Source of the DNA: Candidatus Fibrimonadaceae bacterium
GTDB taxonomy: Bacteria > Fibrobacterota > Fibrobacteria > Fibrobacterales > Fibrobacteraceae
NCBI GenBank assembly: GCA_031281345.1
Contig: JAITFN010000025.1
Coordinates: 1 to 64,000, forward strand
Length of the DNA stretch: 64,000 nt
Reading direction: 5' to 3'
The notes under the pieces were generated by a model that worked only from the letters and a program-made list of their open reading frames with translations, had not been told where the DNA came from and made no database searches. Of this stretch, positions 1-10,270 are shown piece by piece; the first letter of the stretch is position 1, and each line of letters begins with the position of its first letter. The position numbers and the translations under genes are program-made.

Positions 1-591
1 AACTCTCCATTTTTGAATAACTTAGGCTTTGTAGCCCTGGTATTCTTCGCTTGCTCCGCGTTCTCTGCGCCCGCTTCCCTCTACGGGAACAACCTTTACA
101 CAGATAAAAAAGGCAAAAAGGCCGGAGATGTGGTAACCGTTCTGATTATGGAAGCCGCAAAAGCGGATAGCAAAACCCAAACCCAAACTGGAAAAAAGAA
201 TGATATAGATATTGGGCAACAAGCTGCTGTTGGCAATAAACTTTTTAGCTGGCTACCTGGCTTTGGAGTTAAAGGCAAGGCAAATATCAACTACGATGGC
301 AAAGGAACCACTGCACGCAATGGAGAACTGAAAGCGACCGTAACCGCACGTATAACAGAAGTTTTAGACAACGGAAATTTGCTAATTGAAGGCTCTAAAC
401 TAGTTGCCATAAACAGCGAAGAAGAGATTTTAGAAGTTAGCGGTACAATAAGAGCAGACGATATCAATCCCGACAATACAGTATATAGCTATAAAATAGC
501 CGAGGCCGTTATTCGTTATTCTGGAAGTGGAACAAATTCCGATGCGGAAAAGCCTGGGTTGATAACAAGATTTTTTAACTGGATTTTCTAA
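1..591 (+). CDS. flgH: Flagellar L-ring protein FlgH, 5' end at window edge
   Basis: FlgH forms the outer-membrane L ring around the flagellar rod. The reading frame is open to base 1, so the true start may lie outside; the first candidate inside is a TTG at 13. A hydrophobic signal segment (VALVFFACSAFSAP) is followed by SLYGNNLYTDKKGKKAGDVV, the typical FlgH entry motif, and the C-terminal part has the family's TIRADDINPDNTVYS and IRYSGSGT segments. FlgH is normally a lipoprotein; the Cys in FFAC is a possible lipidation site but the lipobox is poor, so cleavage at FSA by signal peptidase I is also possible. flgI follows after 29 nt, the usual order. Confidence 0.93.
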   Translation, partial: NSPFLNNLGFVALVFFACSAFSAPASLYGNNLYTDKKGKKAGDVVTVLIMEAAKADSKTQTQTGKKNDIDIGQQAAVGNKLFSWLPGFGVKGKANINYDGKGTTARNGELKATVTARITEVLDNGNLLIEGSKLVAINSEEEILEVSGTIRADDINPDNTVYSYKIAEAVIRYSGSGTNSDAEKPGLITRFFNWIF

Positions 592-620
592 AAACCTGCA
601 TAACAAAAAAAGGAGTTGGT

Positions 621-1742
621 ATGCGAATAGACGACGAAAAGAAGTACAAAATAGGCTGGATTGAGTTAACCATTGCCGTTTGCATTTTGCTTGCGATTTT
701 GGTTTCCAATGCGAGCGGAGCAAGGGTCAAAGACATGGCAACGCTGGAAGGCGTTTCTGAGCAGCAACTAGTTGGCTATGGACTAGTTGTTGGGCTTGCC
801 GGTACAGGAGACGGTACCCGAACCCAATTCACGGTTCAATCTGTTGCAAATATGCTGCAAAAGATGGGTATAGTTGTTAATCCCGCAGATTTGCGGCTTA
901 GAAATGTGGCTGCGGTTATGGTAACTGCAAGTTTGCCCACTTTTGTTAAGCCTGGCAAAAAAATAGATGTGAACATTTCAAGCCTTGGCGATGCTCGCTC
1001 ACTTGAAGGAGGAACGCTCTTAATGACACCTCTTCAAGCCTCCGATGGCGAATACTATGCACAGGCTCAGGGTGCTATTAACCTTGGCTCGCTCTCTGCA
1101 AAAGCAGGCCGCAATAGCTATAAAAAAGGTCACTCCAATTCTGGAACTCTGCCAAATGGCGCGGTTGTGTATAAAGAAATTGAAAGCGCAAACTTAAAAA
1201 GCGGAACGCTTCGCTGGGTGCTTTCAAGCCCGGATTTCACAAGCGCAGTGGCAATGGCAAATGCGATAAACGGAGTTTTCCCTAACAGCGCAAAAGCAGA
1301 AGACGCTTCCACAGTATTGGTGAATGTGCCAGAAAATATGAAAAATGATTATATGTCTTTCATAGCACGTGCTGAAGTTGCCGAGTTTAATCCAAACACA
1401 AATTCACGCATTGTGCTTAACGGAAAAACAGGAACAGTGGTTAGCGGAGCAAATGTTCAAATAGACGAGGTTGCCGTTTCACATGGAAGCATCACAATTC
1501 AAATTGCCAATACGCAAGAAGCAGCACAGCCAACTTTCATAGGGCAGGCAACTCTGATAAACAATCAGCAATTGAATGTGCAGGAACCACGTACAGAAAC
1601 ACGTGTTTTCCCAGCGGTCACGAATGCTGGCCAGTTAGCGCAAGCTTTGAACGGACTTGGCGTTTCACCGCTTGATATAATCTCGATTTTCCAAGCTATT
1701 AAAAAAGCAGGAGCATTGCATGCAGAGTTGGTTGTTATGTAA
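621..1742 (+). CDS. flgI: Flagellar P-ring protein FlgI
   Basis: FlgI forms the periplasmic P ring of the flagellar basal body. The 373-residue product has the usual family length. A signal peptide spans about residues 13-33, and the mature protein opens with ARVKDMATLEGVSEQQLVGY followed by GLVVGLAGTGDGT, both hallmark FlgI segments. The start ATG has a good AAGGAG ribosome site. It lies directly after flgH and is the last gene of the operon in view; the next gene, tyrS, converges on it. Rod and hook genes must lie upstream of the window. Confidence 0.96.
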   Translation: MRIDDEKKYKIGWIELTIAVCILLAILVSNASGARVKDMATLEGVSEQQLVGYGLVVGLAGTGDGTRTQFTVQSVANMLQKMGIVVNPADLRLRNVAAVMVTASLPTFVKPGKKIDVNISSLGDARSLEGGTLLMTPLQASDGEYYAQAQGAINLGSLSAKAGRNSYKKGHSNSGTLPNGAVVYKEIESANLKSGTLRWVLSSPDFTSAVAMANAINGVFPNSAKAEDASTVLVNVPENMKNDYMSFIARAEVAEFNPNTNSRIVLNGKTGTVVSGANVQIDEVAVSHGSITIQIANTQEAAQPTFIGQATLINNQQLNVQEPRTETRVFPAVTNAGQLAQALNGLGVSPLDIISIFQAIKKAGALHAELVVM

Positions 1743-1751
1743 CTCAGTATA

Positions 1752-1775
1752 TCCCCCCTTGAATGGAGATTTTTT
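1752..1775. repeat. 24-nt dispersed repeat, copy 1
   Basis: Six Cs, then TTGAATGGAGA and a T run. The same 24 nt occur exactly at 40326-40349 and the similarity extends about 8 nt upstream. In this copy the right half is one arm of a hairpin; the second copy lacks the other arm. Confidence 0.7.
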
Positions 1776-1830
1776 TAACAAAAATCACCATTCGTCCCCC
1801 CGTTTTTCCGCTCGGAGAGCTAACGGGGGG
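1761..1830. terminator. Double hairpin between convergent flgI and tyrS
   Basis: First stem: GAATGG and GATTTTT (1761-1774, one mismatch between) pair with AAAAATC and CCATTC (1780-1793). Second stem: CCCCCCGTT (1796-1804) pairs with AACGGGGGG (1822-1830) around a 17-nt loop. It sits between two converging stop codons and probably ends transcription from one or both sides. Neither stem has a classical U-tract right after it, apart from the T run inside the first. Confidence 0.55.
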
Positions 1831-1852
1831 AACGCCACAGCGAAATTCAGAG

Positions 1853-3052
1853 TTAATTAGTGGCTACTTTGTAAAACTTGCGTTTGCCAGCTTGCACCAC
1901 AATTTCACCACTCCCCACAGAGATATTCATATTTTGGTCTGCAACAGCAGACCCATTTATTTTAACGCCGTTGTTTTGAATCATACGGCGAGCTTCGCCC
2001 TTGCTCGCAAAGGCTCCGGCAGCAACAAGCAAATCTAAAATGCCGTAATTACCAGCTTCTAGTTTTACCGTGGGCGTGTCGCTTGGCAAAATATCGCCGC
2101 TGTGAATGGCTTTTTCTTTTTCTACCGCCGCCTCTGCCGCGGAAGAACCGTGATATTGCTTAACTATGTCGGAGGCTAATTCTTTTTTTGCGTTTAAAAT
2201 ATTTTCCTTTATCAGAGCCTCGTAGTTTTCTTTGGGAATATCTGTTAATAACTCAAACCAGCTTCCAACTAAAGCATCTGTGATATTGTAAATTTTGTGG
2301 TACATTGTATCTGCCGCCTCGTTTATGCCGACATAGTTGCCAAGCGACTTGCTCATTTTTTGCTCGCCGTCAGTACCCAAAAGTATGGGCATAAACAAGC
2401 CTGTTTGCGGCTCCATTTTCTCTCGCTCCTGCAATTCACGCCCGCACAGAACGTTGAATTTTTGATCTGTTCCACCGAGTTCAATATCGCTTTTTATCGC
2501 AATGCTATCGTAACCCTGCATCAGAGGGTATAAAAACTCATGCATACTTATCGGTTTTTGGCTTGAATAGCGATTTTTGAAATCTTCTCGTTCAAGCATT
2601 TGGGCAACTGTGATGCTACTCATAAGTTCTGCGATTTTATCAAAAGACATTTTTCCAAGCCAGTCGCCGTTGTAGCGAATTTCGGTTTGCTCTTTTTTCA
2701 CTATTTTGAAAAACTGCTCCTGATATTCCTTAGCGTTTTCCATAACCACTTCGTGGCTAATGCGGGGGCGCATTTTGTTGCGGCCGCTTGGGTCGCCTAT
2801 CATCGCGGTATAATCCCCCACTATCAAAATAACCTGATGCCCCATATCCTGAAACTGCCGCAATTTGCGCATAACAACTGTATGCCCCAAATGTATGTCT
2901 GGTGCGGTTGGGTCAACACCGAGCTTTATGCGAAGCGGAACGCCCGTGTCTATGGACTTCTGAATTTTTTTTGCAAATTCAGGCTCAGGGACAATTTCTT
3001 GCACTCCGCGTGTGAGCTTTGACATTTGTTCTTTTAATGGTGGAAAATTCAT
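1853..3052 (-). CDS. tyrS: Tyrosyl-tRNA synthetase
   Basis: Class I aminoacyl-tRNA synthetase charging tRNA-Tyr. The HIGH-type motif is HLGHT at residues 54-58 and the KMSKS motif is at 232-236. GDYTAMIGDPSGRN, about residues 79-92, is typical of the bacterial TyrRS group of roughly 400 residues. The C-terminal 60 residues (from ILDLLVAAGAFASKGEARRM) form the S4-like RNA-binding domain. Length (399) fits. A TACATT promoter element lies 10 nt before the ATG, leaving almost no 5' leader and no T-box. The gene converges with flgI. Confidence 0.96.
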   Translation of the reverse strand: MNFPPLKEQMSKLTRGVQEIVPEPEFAKKIQKSIDTGVPLRIKLGVDPTAPDIHLGHTVVMRKLRQFQDMGHQVILIVGDYTAMIGDPSGRNKMRPRISHEVVMENAKEYQEQFFKIVKKEQTEIRYNGDWLGKMSFDKIAELMSSITVAQMLEREDFKNRYSSQKPISMHEFLYPLMQGYDSIAIKSDIELGGTDQKFNVLCGRELQEREKMEPQTGLFMPILLGTDGEQKMSKSLGNYVGINEAADTMYHKIYNITDALVGSWFELLTDIPKENYEALIKENILNAKKELASDIVKQYHGSSAAEAAVEKEKAIHSGDILPSDTPTVKLEAGNYGILDLLVAAGAFASKGEARRMIQNNGVKINGSAVADQNMNISVGSGEIVVQAGKRKFYKVATN

Positions 3053-3062
3053 TGCGAAGAGA

Positions 3063-3068
3063 AATGTA
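3063..3068 (-). promoter_or_regulatory. Putative -10 element of tyrS
   Basis: TTTTC-TACATT on the minus strand, 10 nt before the tyrS ATG. It belongs to the TAnnTT set described under findings. Confidence 0.5.
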
Positions 3069-3087
3069 GAAAATTTCTCAGATTCAG

Positions 3088-3216
3088 TTAATTATATTTT
3101 CGTTTTTTGATTTTTTTAATCCAAGTGTCGCACAAATCGATAAGGTCTTGGCTAAGGCCTCCGAGTACGGAAGCCTGTGTTTGGCTAGAATTGCCATAAC
3201 GGCTTGCTGTTTTCAT
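3088..3216 (-). CDS. Possible 42-residue protein upstream of tyrS
   Basis: A short open frame starts MKTASRYGNSS and ends in a basic tail (WIKKIKKRKYN). It lies upstream of tyrS on the same strand. I recognise no family. A GGGG run about 6 nt before the ATG could serve as a weak ribosome site. The tyrS -10 element lies between it and tyrS, so it would need its own promoter. It may be spurious. Confidence 0.25.
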   Translation of the reverse strand: MKTASRYGNSSQTQASVLGGLSQDLIDLCDTWIKKIKKRKYN

Positions 3217-3275
3217 AAAAACCCCAAATCTAAAGATTAATATTTAGATTGCAAAAAACATGCCTAAATTTTTTC

Positions 3276-3281
3276 TATCTT
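3276..3281 (+). promoter_or_regulatory. Putative -10 element, DUF6485-like/leuB/lptB operon
   Basis: TTTTC-TATCTT ends 7 nt before the ATG at 3289, so transcription would begin at or next to the start codon. Confidence 0.55.
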
Positions 3282-3288
3282 ACATCCC

Positions 3289-5254
<1,966 letters not shown>

Positions 5255-5264
5255 ATTTCAATTG

Positions 5265-7100
5265 CTATTTGTTAGGCGCTGGCACAAATGTTGACTTGCC
5301 ATTTGCTTGGTTGTTATACATAGAAGCACCTAGACCTTTTGGGATCTCTTCGCTGCAGATATTGCCACAAGTGGTCTTTGGCCAGCTATCGCCGTTGGTT
5401 TCTATCTTGAACATTCTGAAATCACCGCGTTCATACCCTTGGAAGGAGTTGTGATAGAATGTCTTAGCCCCTTTGCTATCCCATGTCACGGAATACAGAT
5501 AATCGGCTGTATATCCCTTTTCGTGTATTACACGCAGGAATATGTTGTTCACCGTAAACCACTTGCCGTTGGCGAGCATAACCCGACCGTTGCTCTGATT
5601 AACGGTGAACCGGAATTCATCAAGGTCAACGTCTTTTCTGTAGTGATGCACACCGCCAGCACTGGTATTGTTCTGGAACCATCCCTTGGTATCGCCGCCG
5701 TCTAGCAAACTCGTATCCTGTTTATGAGCAGACGTTATCTCTGCTGCCGTCTTAGGTAAGTTTACCATATCAACCATCTTATAGAGAGTTTCAAAATTAT
5801 CCTGTGCTCTGGCTAAGGCTTCGCCACTCTTTAAGTCGGCTATGGTGGGTTTTTCTACTTTGCTTGCCTCAGTCTTTTCTATTCTCCCTATGAAACCTCC
5901 AGTCATGAAATCCTTATCGGAAATAAGCGACCCTAGTTTTTCATTAAGGAAGATATAACCATATTTTGTGATGCCCGAAGAACCTGAACTCGGAACAAAT
6001 ACAAAGGCTACGTTGTTTGAGGTGAACCACTGACCGTTAACAGCCCTTTGAGGATAGCTATAACCAGAAAGCAATTGCGCAGTGCCATCTGCCCAAACTC
6101 TGAGCTCAAAATTGCCTACCGCTACTGTACCTTCACCTTTAGGAGGTGCCCACACAGCAGTATCGCCTGTGACCCAACGCATATCACGGTAAGAATTCGC
6201 TGGCTCTGGACCCATTTTCGGGGCGTGTAAATCGCAGGGCGAAACATAATTAGGCGGGTAGTCCATTTCGTCTGAGAGGGCGAGGCGCAGTGCCGGACCC
6301 GTGCCTTCTATTGAACGTATGAGTCGCCCTGTTATGTTATCGGCGGTTCCCTGTGCATCTCGCCGCGTTTTCTGAGTGTGCGTTCCGCTAGATGGTCCCA
6401 CAGGGTCTATTCCACCACTGTGTGTGCTTTTCCAGGAGTTATACGCCCATTCCTCGCCGCTGCCTATTTTTTGTAAGGTATCTTTGAAATTTTTGTGATT
6501 TTTTGCTGCATATTCCCACTCCGCCTCAGTAGGCATGTGGTATTTTCTACCTGTCATTTGGCTTAACTTGCAGGTGAATTCCATAGCATCGTACCAAGTT
6601 ATGTGCGTGGCAGAACCGCTGCTTTGAGCGTATTGAGGGGGTGGAAACTCGCTATCCATCACTGCCTTCCACAGACCGTTCGTCACCTCGGTTTTTGCAA
6701 TATAATAGCTGTTCACTTTCACATCTGCAACGGGTTTTGTATCAGATGGGCATCCGCTTTCTTTTTCGCAGCCAAGGGTAAATGTTCCGCCTGGTATGTA
6801 AATCATATCAAACTCAACATTACCTACTTTCTCCTTGAAGTTATCTTTTAGGATAGGCGGTGCTACAACAATGGAAGATGAACTGAGAACAGAGGAACTA
6901 GATTCGCTTGAGCTAACAGATGAACTAGATGATACTTGCACTGTGCTTGATGTAGCACCACCAGTATCATATGAAGAAGACGAGTCACCTTCTCCATTTA
7001 TGGGGGGCTCTGTTTGCGGCTCGGGATTGCTGCAAGTGATAAGGAAAAACACTAGAGCAACTATTGCAGGAAGAACTCCAAGATTTACGATTCTGTTCAT
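5265..7100 (-). CDS. SUMF1-like lipoprotein with Ser-rich linker, paralog 1
   Basis: Predicted lipoprotein (lipobox FLITC, Cys 23 from the ATG at 7100; a GTG two codons earlier is less likely because both paralogs share GTGTTTATG). A Ser-rich linker of about 60 residues follows. A formylglycine-generating-enzyme-like (SUMF1) domain then starts at DMIYIPGGTFTLGCE and includes KTEVTNGLWKAVM and MPTEAEWEYAAKN. The C-terminal half, with GGVHHYRKDVD and FYHNSFQGYERGDFRMFK, is shared with the neighbour and I do not recognise it. Ser linkers plus this fold are typical of Fibrobacter surface proteins. Substrate unknown; formylglycine activity is not implied. No terminator separates it from lptB. Confidence 0.85.
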   Translation of the reverse strand: MNRIVNLGVLPAIVALVFFLITCSNPEPQTEPPINGEGDSSSSYDTGGATSSTVQVSSSSSVSSSESSSSVLSSSSIVVAPPILKDNFKEKVGNVEFDMIYIPGGTFTLGCEKESGCPSDTKPVADVKVNSYYIAKTEVTNGLWKAVMDSEFPPPQYAQSSGSATHITWYDAMEFTCKLSQMTGRKYHMPTEAEWEYAAKNHKNFKDTLQKIGSGEEWAYNSWKSTHSGGIDPVGPSSGTHTQKTRRDAQGTADNITGRLIRSIEGTGPALRLALSDEMDYPPNYVSPCDLHAPKMGPEPANSYRDMRWVTGDTAVWAPPKGEGTVAVGNFELRVWADGTAQLLSGYSYPQRAVNGQWFTSNNVAFVFVPSSGSSGITKYGYIFLNEKLGSLISDKDFMTGGFIGRIEKTEASKVEKPTIADLKSGEALARAQDNFETLYKMVDMVNLPKTAAEITSAHKQDTSLLDGGDTKGWFQNNTSAGGVHHYRKDVDLDEFRFTVNQSNGRVMLANGKWFTVNNIFLRVIHEKGYTADYLYSVTWDSKGAKTFYHNSFQGYERGDFRMFKIETNGDSWPKTTCGNICSEEIPKGLGASMYNNQANGKSTFVPAPNK

Positions 7101-7123
7101 AAACACCCCCAGGCGGCAGTATG

Positions 7124-7152
7124 GCTTATATATATAATATATATTATATATA
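7124..7152 (-). promoter_or_regulatory. AT-rich promoter region of paralog 1
   Basis: An almost uninterrupted TATATA stretch, followed on the minus strand by AGCCATA, lies about 25-50 nt before the ATG. The same arrangement occurs before paralog 2 (about 9228-9251), so the upstream region was duplicated with the gene and is probably its promoter. Confidence 0.4.
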
Positions 7153-7161
7153 CGAAAAAAG

Positions 7162-7196
7162 CAAAAAAAAAACGAGGTACTTAGAAAGTACCCCGT
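7162..7196 (-). terminator. Rho-independent terminator after paralog 2
   Basis: On the minus strand ACGGGGTACTT pairs with AAGTACCTCGT (7172-7182 with 7186-7196, one A/C mismatch, 3-nt loop) and is followed by a run of ten Ts. It lies 18 nt after the stop of the 7214-9208 gene. Confidence 0.85.
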
Positions 7197-7213
7197 CTTT
7201 TAGGCAAAATTCT

Positions 7214-9208
7214 CTATTTGCAACCGCCCGTTGGGCACTTTGCTGGCACAAATGTGGACTTACCTTTGTCCATAGAGTTATACATTGACTGCCCTAGACC
7301 CTTTGGGATCTCTTTAGCACAGTAGCTGCCACAAGTGGTTTCGGGCCAGCTGGCATTGGTTTCTTTCTTGAACATTCTGAAATCAGCACGCTCATATCCC
7401 ATGAACGAGTTGTGATAGAAAGTTCCATCCGGTGTAACGGTGTAGAGGTACTCAACTACATATCCATCTTTGTGCTTTACACGCAGGAATGTGTTGTTTA
7501 CTGTAAACCAGCTACCGTTGGCGAGTATCATCCTATCGTAAGGCCCAGTTCCTCCTGGATTATTCTCTTTCCCCCCCGGATTATTAACGGAGAACCGGAA
7601 TTCACTTGGGTCAACGTCTTTTCTGTAGTGATGTACACCGCCAGCCCTGGAATTGTCCTGGAACCATCCCTTTTTAGCTGCATCTGGCGTATCTTCATCC
7701 ATTATCTTCGTATCCTGTTTTTGAGCCGAGGCTGGTATGTTGGCCATATCAACCATCTGATAGTCAGTTGCAAAATTGGACTGTTTTCTGGCTAATGCCT
7801 CGGCACTGCTCTCTAAGGTTACGGAAGGTTTGGTATTAGTTGAAGCCTTCTTTGCTATCTTTCCTATGAAACTTCCAGTGGCCATCAAATTCGCAGCGGG
7901 AATAAGCGAGCCTTCTGTCTCCGAGAGGAAGATATATGCAAATCGGTAGACAGTAGAACCTGTATTTGGAACAAACACAAAGGTTATGTTGTTTGAAGTG
8001 AACCACTGACCCGGAGTGCTACCATATTGTGCGGTACCATCTGCCCAAACTTTAAGATTAAAACTACCTATTGTTGTACCAGCACCCGGTTGCCACGATG
8101 AGTTGTCGCCTGTAACCCACCGAGGGTCGCGGTAAGAATTCACTGGCTCACCGTCAAGCACAGGAGCGTGAATATCGCAAGGAGGAATATAGTCTGTTGG
8201 GTAGTTTTTTTCATCCATAACTGCGAGGCGTAAGGCTGGGCCTATGCCATCTATTGAACGGATTAAACGCCCTGTTATGTTATCGGCGGTTCCTTGTGCA
8301 TCGCGCCGCGTTTTCTGAGCGGTTAGGATAGGTTTTCCATCCACCCCTATATCTAGCTTTGGTCCTGATGGATCAGTTCCACCCGTATGAGTATTCTCCC
8401 ATTGATTATACGCCCATTCTTCGCCACTGCCTATATTTGACAACTTGTCTTTGTAATTTTTTGCCGCAAATTCAAACTCTGCCTCGGTTATCATGTGATA
8501 TTTTCTGCCTGTCATATTGCCTAATTTGCAAGCAAATTCCAAGGCTTGAAACCAATCCATGTGCGTTGCGGAACCGCTATTTTGAGCATAGCTAGGTGGT
8601 GCAGCTTCGCTACCCATCACGGCTTTCCACAAGGCATTCGTAACCTCGGTTTTGCTGATATAATAGCTAGTCATTTTTACGCCCGACACGGGTTTTGCAT
8701 CGGCTGGGCAACCGCTGCTCTTCTCGCACCCTATAGTAAATGTACCGCCTGGTATGTATATCATGTCAAACTCAACACTACCTACCTTCTCCTTGAAGTC
8801 AGCTTTTGGATTGGCTACTGAGGGCACAGAAGAAGAACTGGATTTATTTGAACCGCTAGACTTATTAGAAGAGGATGAGCCAGCCGCAGATGAACCACTT
8901 GTACCGGAACTGCTCAAGCCAGCCCCTGAGCTAGAAGATGCTTCTTGCCCCGAATTAGAAGAGTCGGGGTCGGGTTCTGTACTTGGTGGCAAAGGATCTT
9001 CTCCTTGCCCCGAAGAAGAGCTTACGCCCCCTTGCACGGGAGAAGAAGAGGAAGACCCACTGGCAATAGAAGAAGACGAGTCTCCCCCTCCAACTGGGTT
9101 AGTCGGGTCTGTTTGCGGCTCAGGATTGCTACAAGTGATAAGGAAAAACACTAATGCAACTATTGCAGGGAGTGCAAGGAGAACTCTAAGGTTCACGATT
9201 CGGTTCAT
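7214..9208 (-). CDS. SUMF1-like lipoprotein with Ser-rich linker, paralog 2
   Basis: Same architecture as the gene downstream: near-identical signal peptide with lipobox FLITC (Cys 26 from the ATG at 9208), a longer Ser/Gly/Pro linker of about 100 residues, the SUMF1-like domain (MIYIPGGTFTIGCEKSSGC, KTEVTNALWKAVM, ITEAEFEFAAKN), and the shared C-terminal region (GGVHHYRKDVD, FYHNSFMGYERADFRMFK). The invariant-looking EWEY of SUMF1 is EFEF here. The C-terminus has a short extra CPTGGCK. The linker and a small Pro/Gly insert account for the extra length. It has its own terminator, so the two genes are likely separate units. Surface lipoprotein of unknown function. Confidence 0.85.
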   Translation of the reverse strand: MNRIVNLRVLLALPAIVALVFFLITCSNPEPQTDPTNPVGGGDSSSSIASGSSSSSPVQGGVSSSSGQGEDPLPPSTEPDPDSSNSGQEASSSSGAGLSSSGTSGSSAAGSSSSNKSSGSNKSSSSSVPSVANPKADFKEKVGSVEFDMIYIPGGTFTIGCEKSSGCPADAKPVSGVKMTSYYISKTEVTNALWKAVMGSEAAPPSYAQNSGSATHMDWFQALEFACKLGNMTGRKYHMITEAEFEFAAKNYKDKLSNIGSGEEWAYNQWENTHTGGTDPSGPKLDIGVDGKPILTAQKTRRDAQGTADNITGRLIRSIDGIGPALRLAVMDEKNYPTDYIPPCDIHAPVLDGEPVNSYRDPRWVTGDNSSWQPGAGTTIGSFNLKVWADGTAQYGSTPGQWFTSNNITFVFVPNTGSTVYRFAYIFLSETEGSLIPAANLMATGSFIGKIAKKASTNTKPSVTLESSAEALARKQSNFATDYQMVDMANIPASAQKQDTKIMDEDTPDAAKKGWFQDNSRAGGVHHYRKDVDPSEFRFSVNNPGGKENNPGGTGPYDRMILANGSWFTVNNTFLRVKHKDGYVVEYLYTVTPDGTFYHNSFMGYERADFRMFKKETNASWPETTCGSYCAKEIPKGLGQSMYNSMDKGKSTFVPAKCPTGGCK

Positions 9209-9227
9209 AAACACCTCACGTTGATAC

Positions 9228-9251
9228 TATGGCTTATATATTAATATATAT
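9228..9251 (-). promoter_or_regulatory. AT-rich promoter region of paralog 2
   Basis: TATATATTAATATATA followed by AGCCATA on the minus strand, matching the region before paralog 1; it ends about 20 nt before the GAGGTG ribosome site. Confidence 0.4.
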
Positions 9252-9330
9252 CCTTTTTTGCAGCTCGGCTAAAAAAAACCTACATTTTTTTTAAAAATGT
9301 GAAATTCCTGCCATATTTTGCAAAATATAG

Positions 9331-10245
9331 CTATTTGGACTTAATTGGGCTTTTAAGTTTTACGCTTTGAAATTTGTTCTTTGAGGTATAGTTTTCAACA
9401 ACAAGGTCTTTGCCCGGGAATTTTTCATTCATAGAACTCATCAATTTTCCGGCTTCTCTGTAAAACTGCTCGTCTGTAAAATCATAGGCAGTGCGGTAAA
9501 AAACCTCATTTTCTGTAACTTCCACCCTCACCTTCTTGCCAAATGCTTTTGCCAAATTGGCAAGCACCATTTGCATTTTCACAACCTTTGTGTAAGATTC
9601 CATTGCCTGCTGCGCAGCCTCTTCATCGCCCTGTTTTTCCAAGTTTTCTGCAAGGCTTTTCCACGCTTCTGCGTTGTATGGATTTTTTTGGATTTCTTTT
9701 TTTAATTCAGCGTTTAATTTTGTCACATTTACATTAGAATTTGCATTAGAATTAGGCGCATCGTTTTTCGTATCATCTTGTGGTCTATCAGATACCACTC
9801 TTGTGGATTGCGCACCTTGCCTTTTGGGTTGGTTTGAAGGACCCGTTTTCTTGCTGCTAGAAAAATCAAAAAGGCTTAAAAAAACGAAAATTACAATTAA
9901 TGAAACCATTGTAAGCCAAAAATTTCTCCTAAATTTTCGGTGACTGGACCGCCTATTTCTGAGATATTCCTCTATTGAGGCTCTTTTGGATTCATCATCA
10001 CTATCGTCTCTTTCCCTTCTTAGCGCTTTTGTATTTTCTATTGCGCACCTTGCTCCAAATTTTTCCAATATGTTTTTTAGTTTCTCCACATAATCTTCTT
10101 GGTCGGTAGAAAATACTTTAAAGGGCGGGGCTTTAAGCCCTCTAGATACATCGTCTGGTTTAAGTCCGGGTATTTTGAGCAAAACCTTCACAAGTGATGG
10201 CATATCTCGCTGTTCGGTTAACCCCGTGATTCTTAAATTATACAC
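9331..10245 (-). CDS. Membrane protein with L7/L12-C-like N-terminus
   Basis: 304 residues, GTG start. Residues 1-75 resemble the ClpS/L7L12 C-terminal fold (VKVLLKIPGLKPDDVSRGLK, then an amphipathic helix EDYVEKLKNILEKFGARCAI). A charged stretch leads to one transmembrane helix (about residues 110-128, WLTMVSLIVIFVFLSLF), so residues 1-105 should be cytoplasmic. A Ser/Asn-rich linker, one TPR-like motif (NPYNAEAWKSLAENLEKQGD) and an unrecognised C-terminal domain follow outside. It is the last gene of the rplU operon. The resemblance is by eye; function unknown. Confidence 0.7.
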   Translation of the reverse strand: MYNLRITGLTEQRDMPSLVKVLLKIPGLKPDDVSRGLKAPPFKVFSTDQEDYVEKLKNILEKFGARCAIENTKALRRERDDSDDESKRASIEEYLRNRRSSHRKFRRNFWLTMVSLIVIFVFLSLFDFSSSKKTGPSNQPKRQGAQSTRVVSDRPQDDTKNDAPNSNANSNVNVTKLNAELKKEIQKNPYNAEAWKSLAENLEKQGDEEAAQQAMESYTKVVKMQMVLANLAKAFGKKVRVEVTENEVFYRTAYDFTDEQFYREAGKLMSSMNEKFPGKDLVVENYTSKNKFQSVKLKSPIKSK

Positions 10246-10270
10246 ATATTAGAATATAGTAAATGCCAAT

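Noticed and set aside
1763-2038. Plus-strand ORF between flgI and tyrS
   Set aside because: It runs through the terminator hairpins into the 3' end of tyrS on the other strand and resembles no protein.
7124-7152. TA-rich block as replication origin or AT-hook site
   Set aside because: It is repeated in front of the paralog in the same promoter position; no DnaA boxes or origin genes are near.
8754-9224. Plus-strand ORF rich in Glu opposite the Ser linker
   Set aside because: It is the antisense of the Ser-rich linker of the 7214-9208 lipoprotein; low complexity explains the open frame, and it has no ribosome site or promoter.
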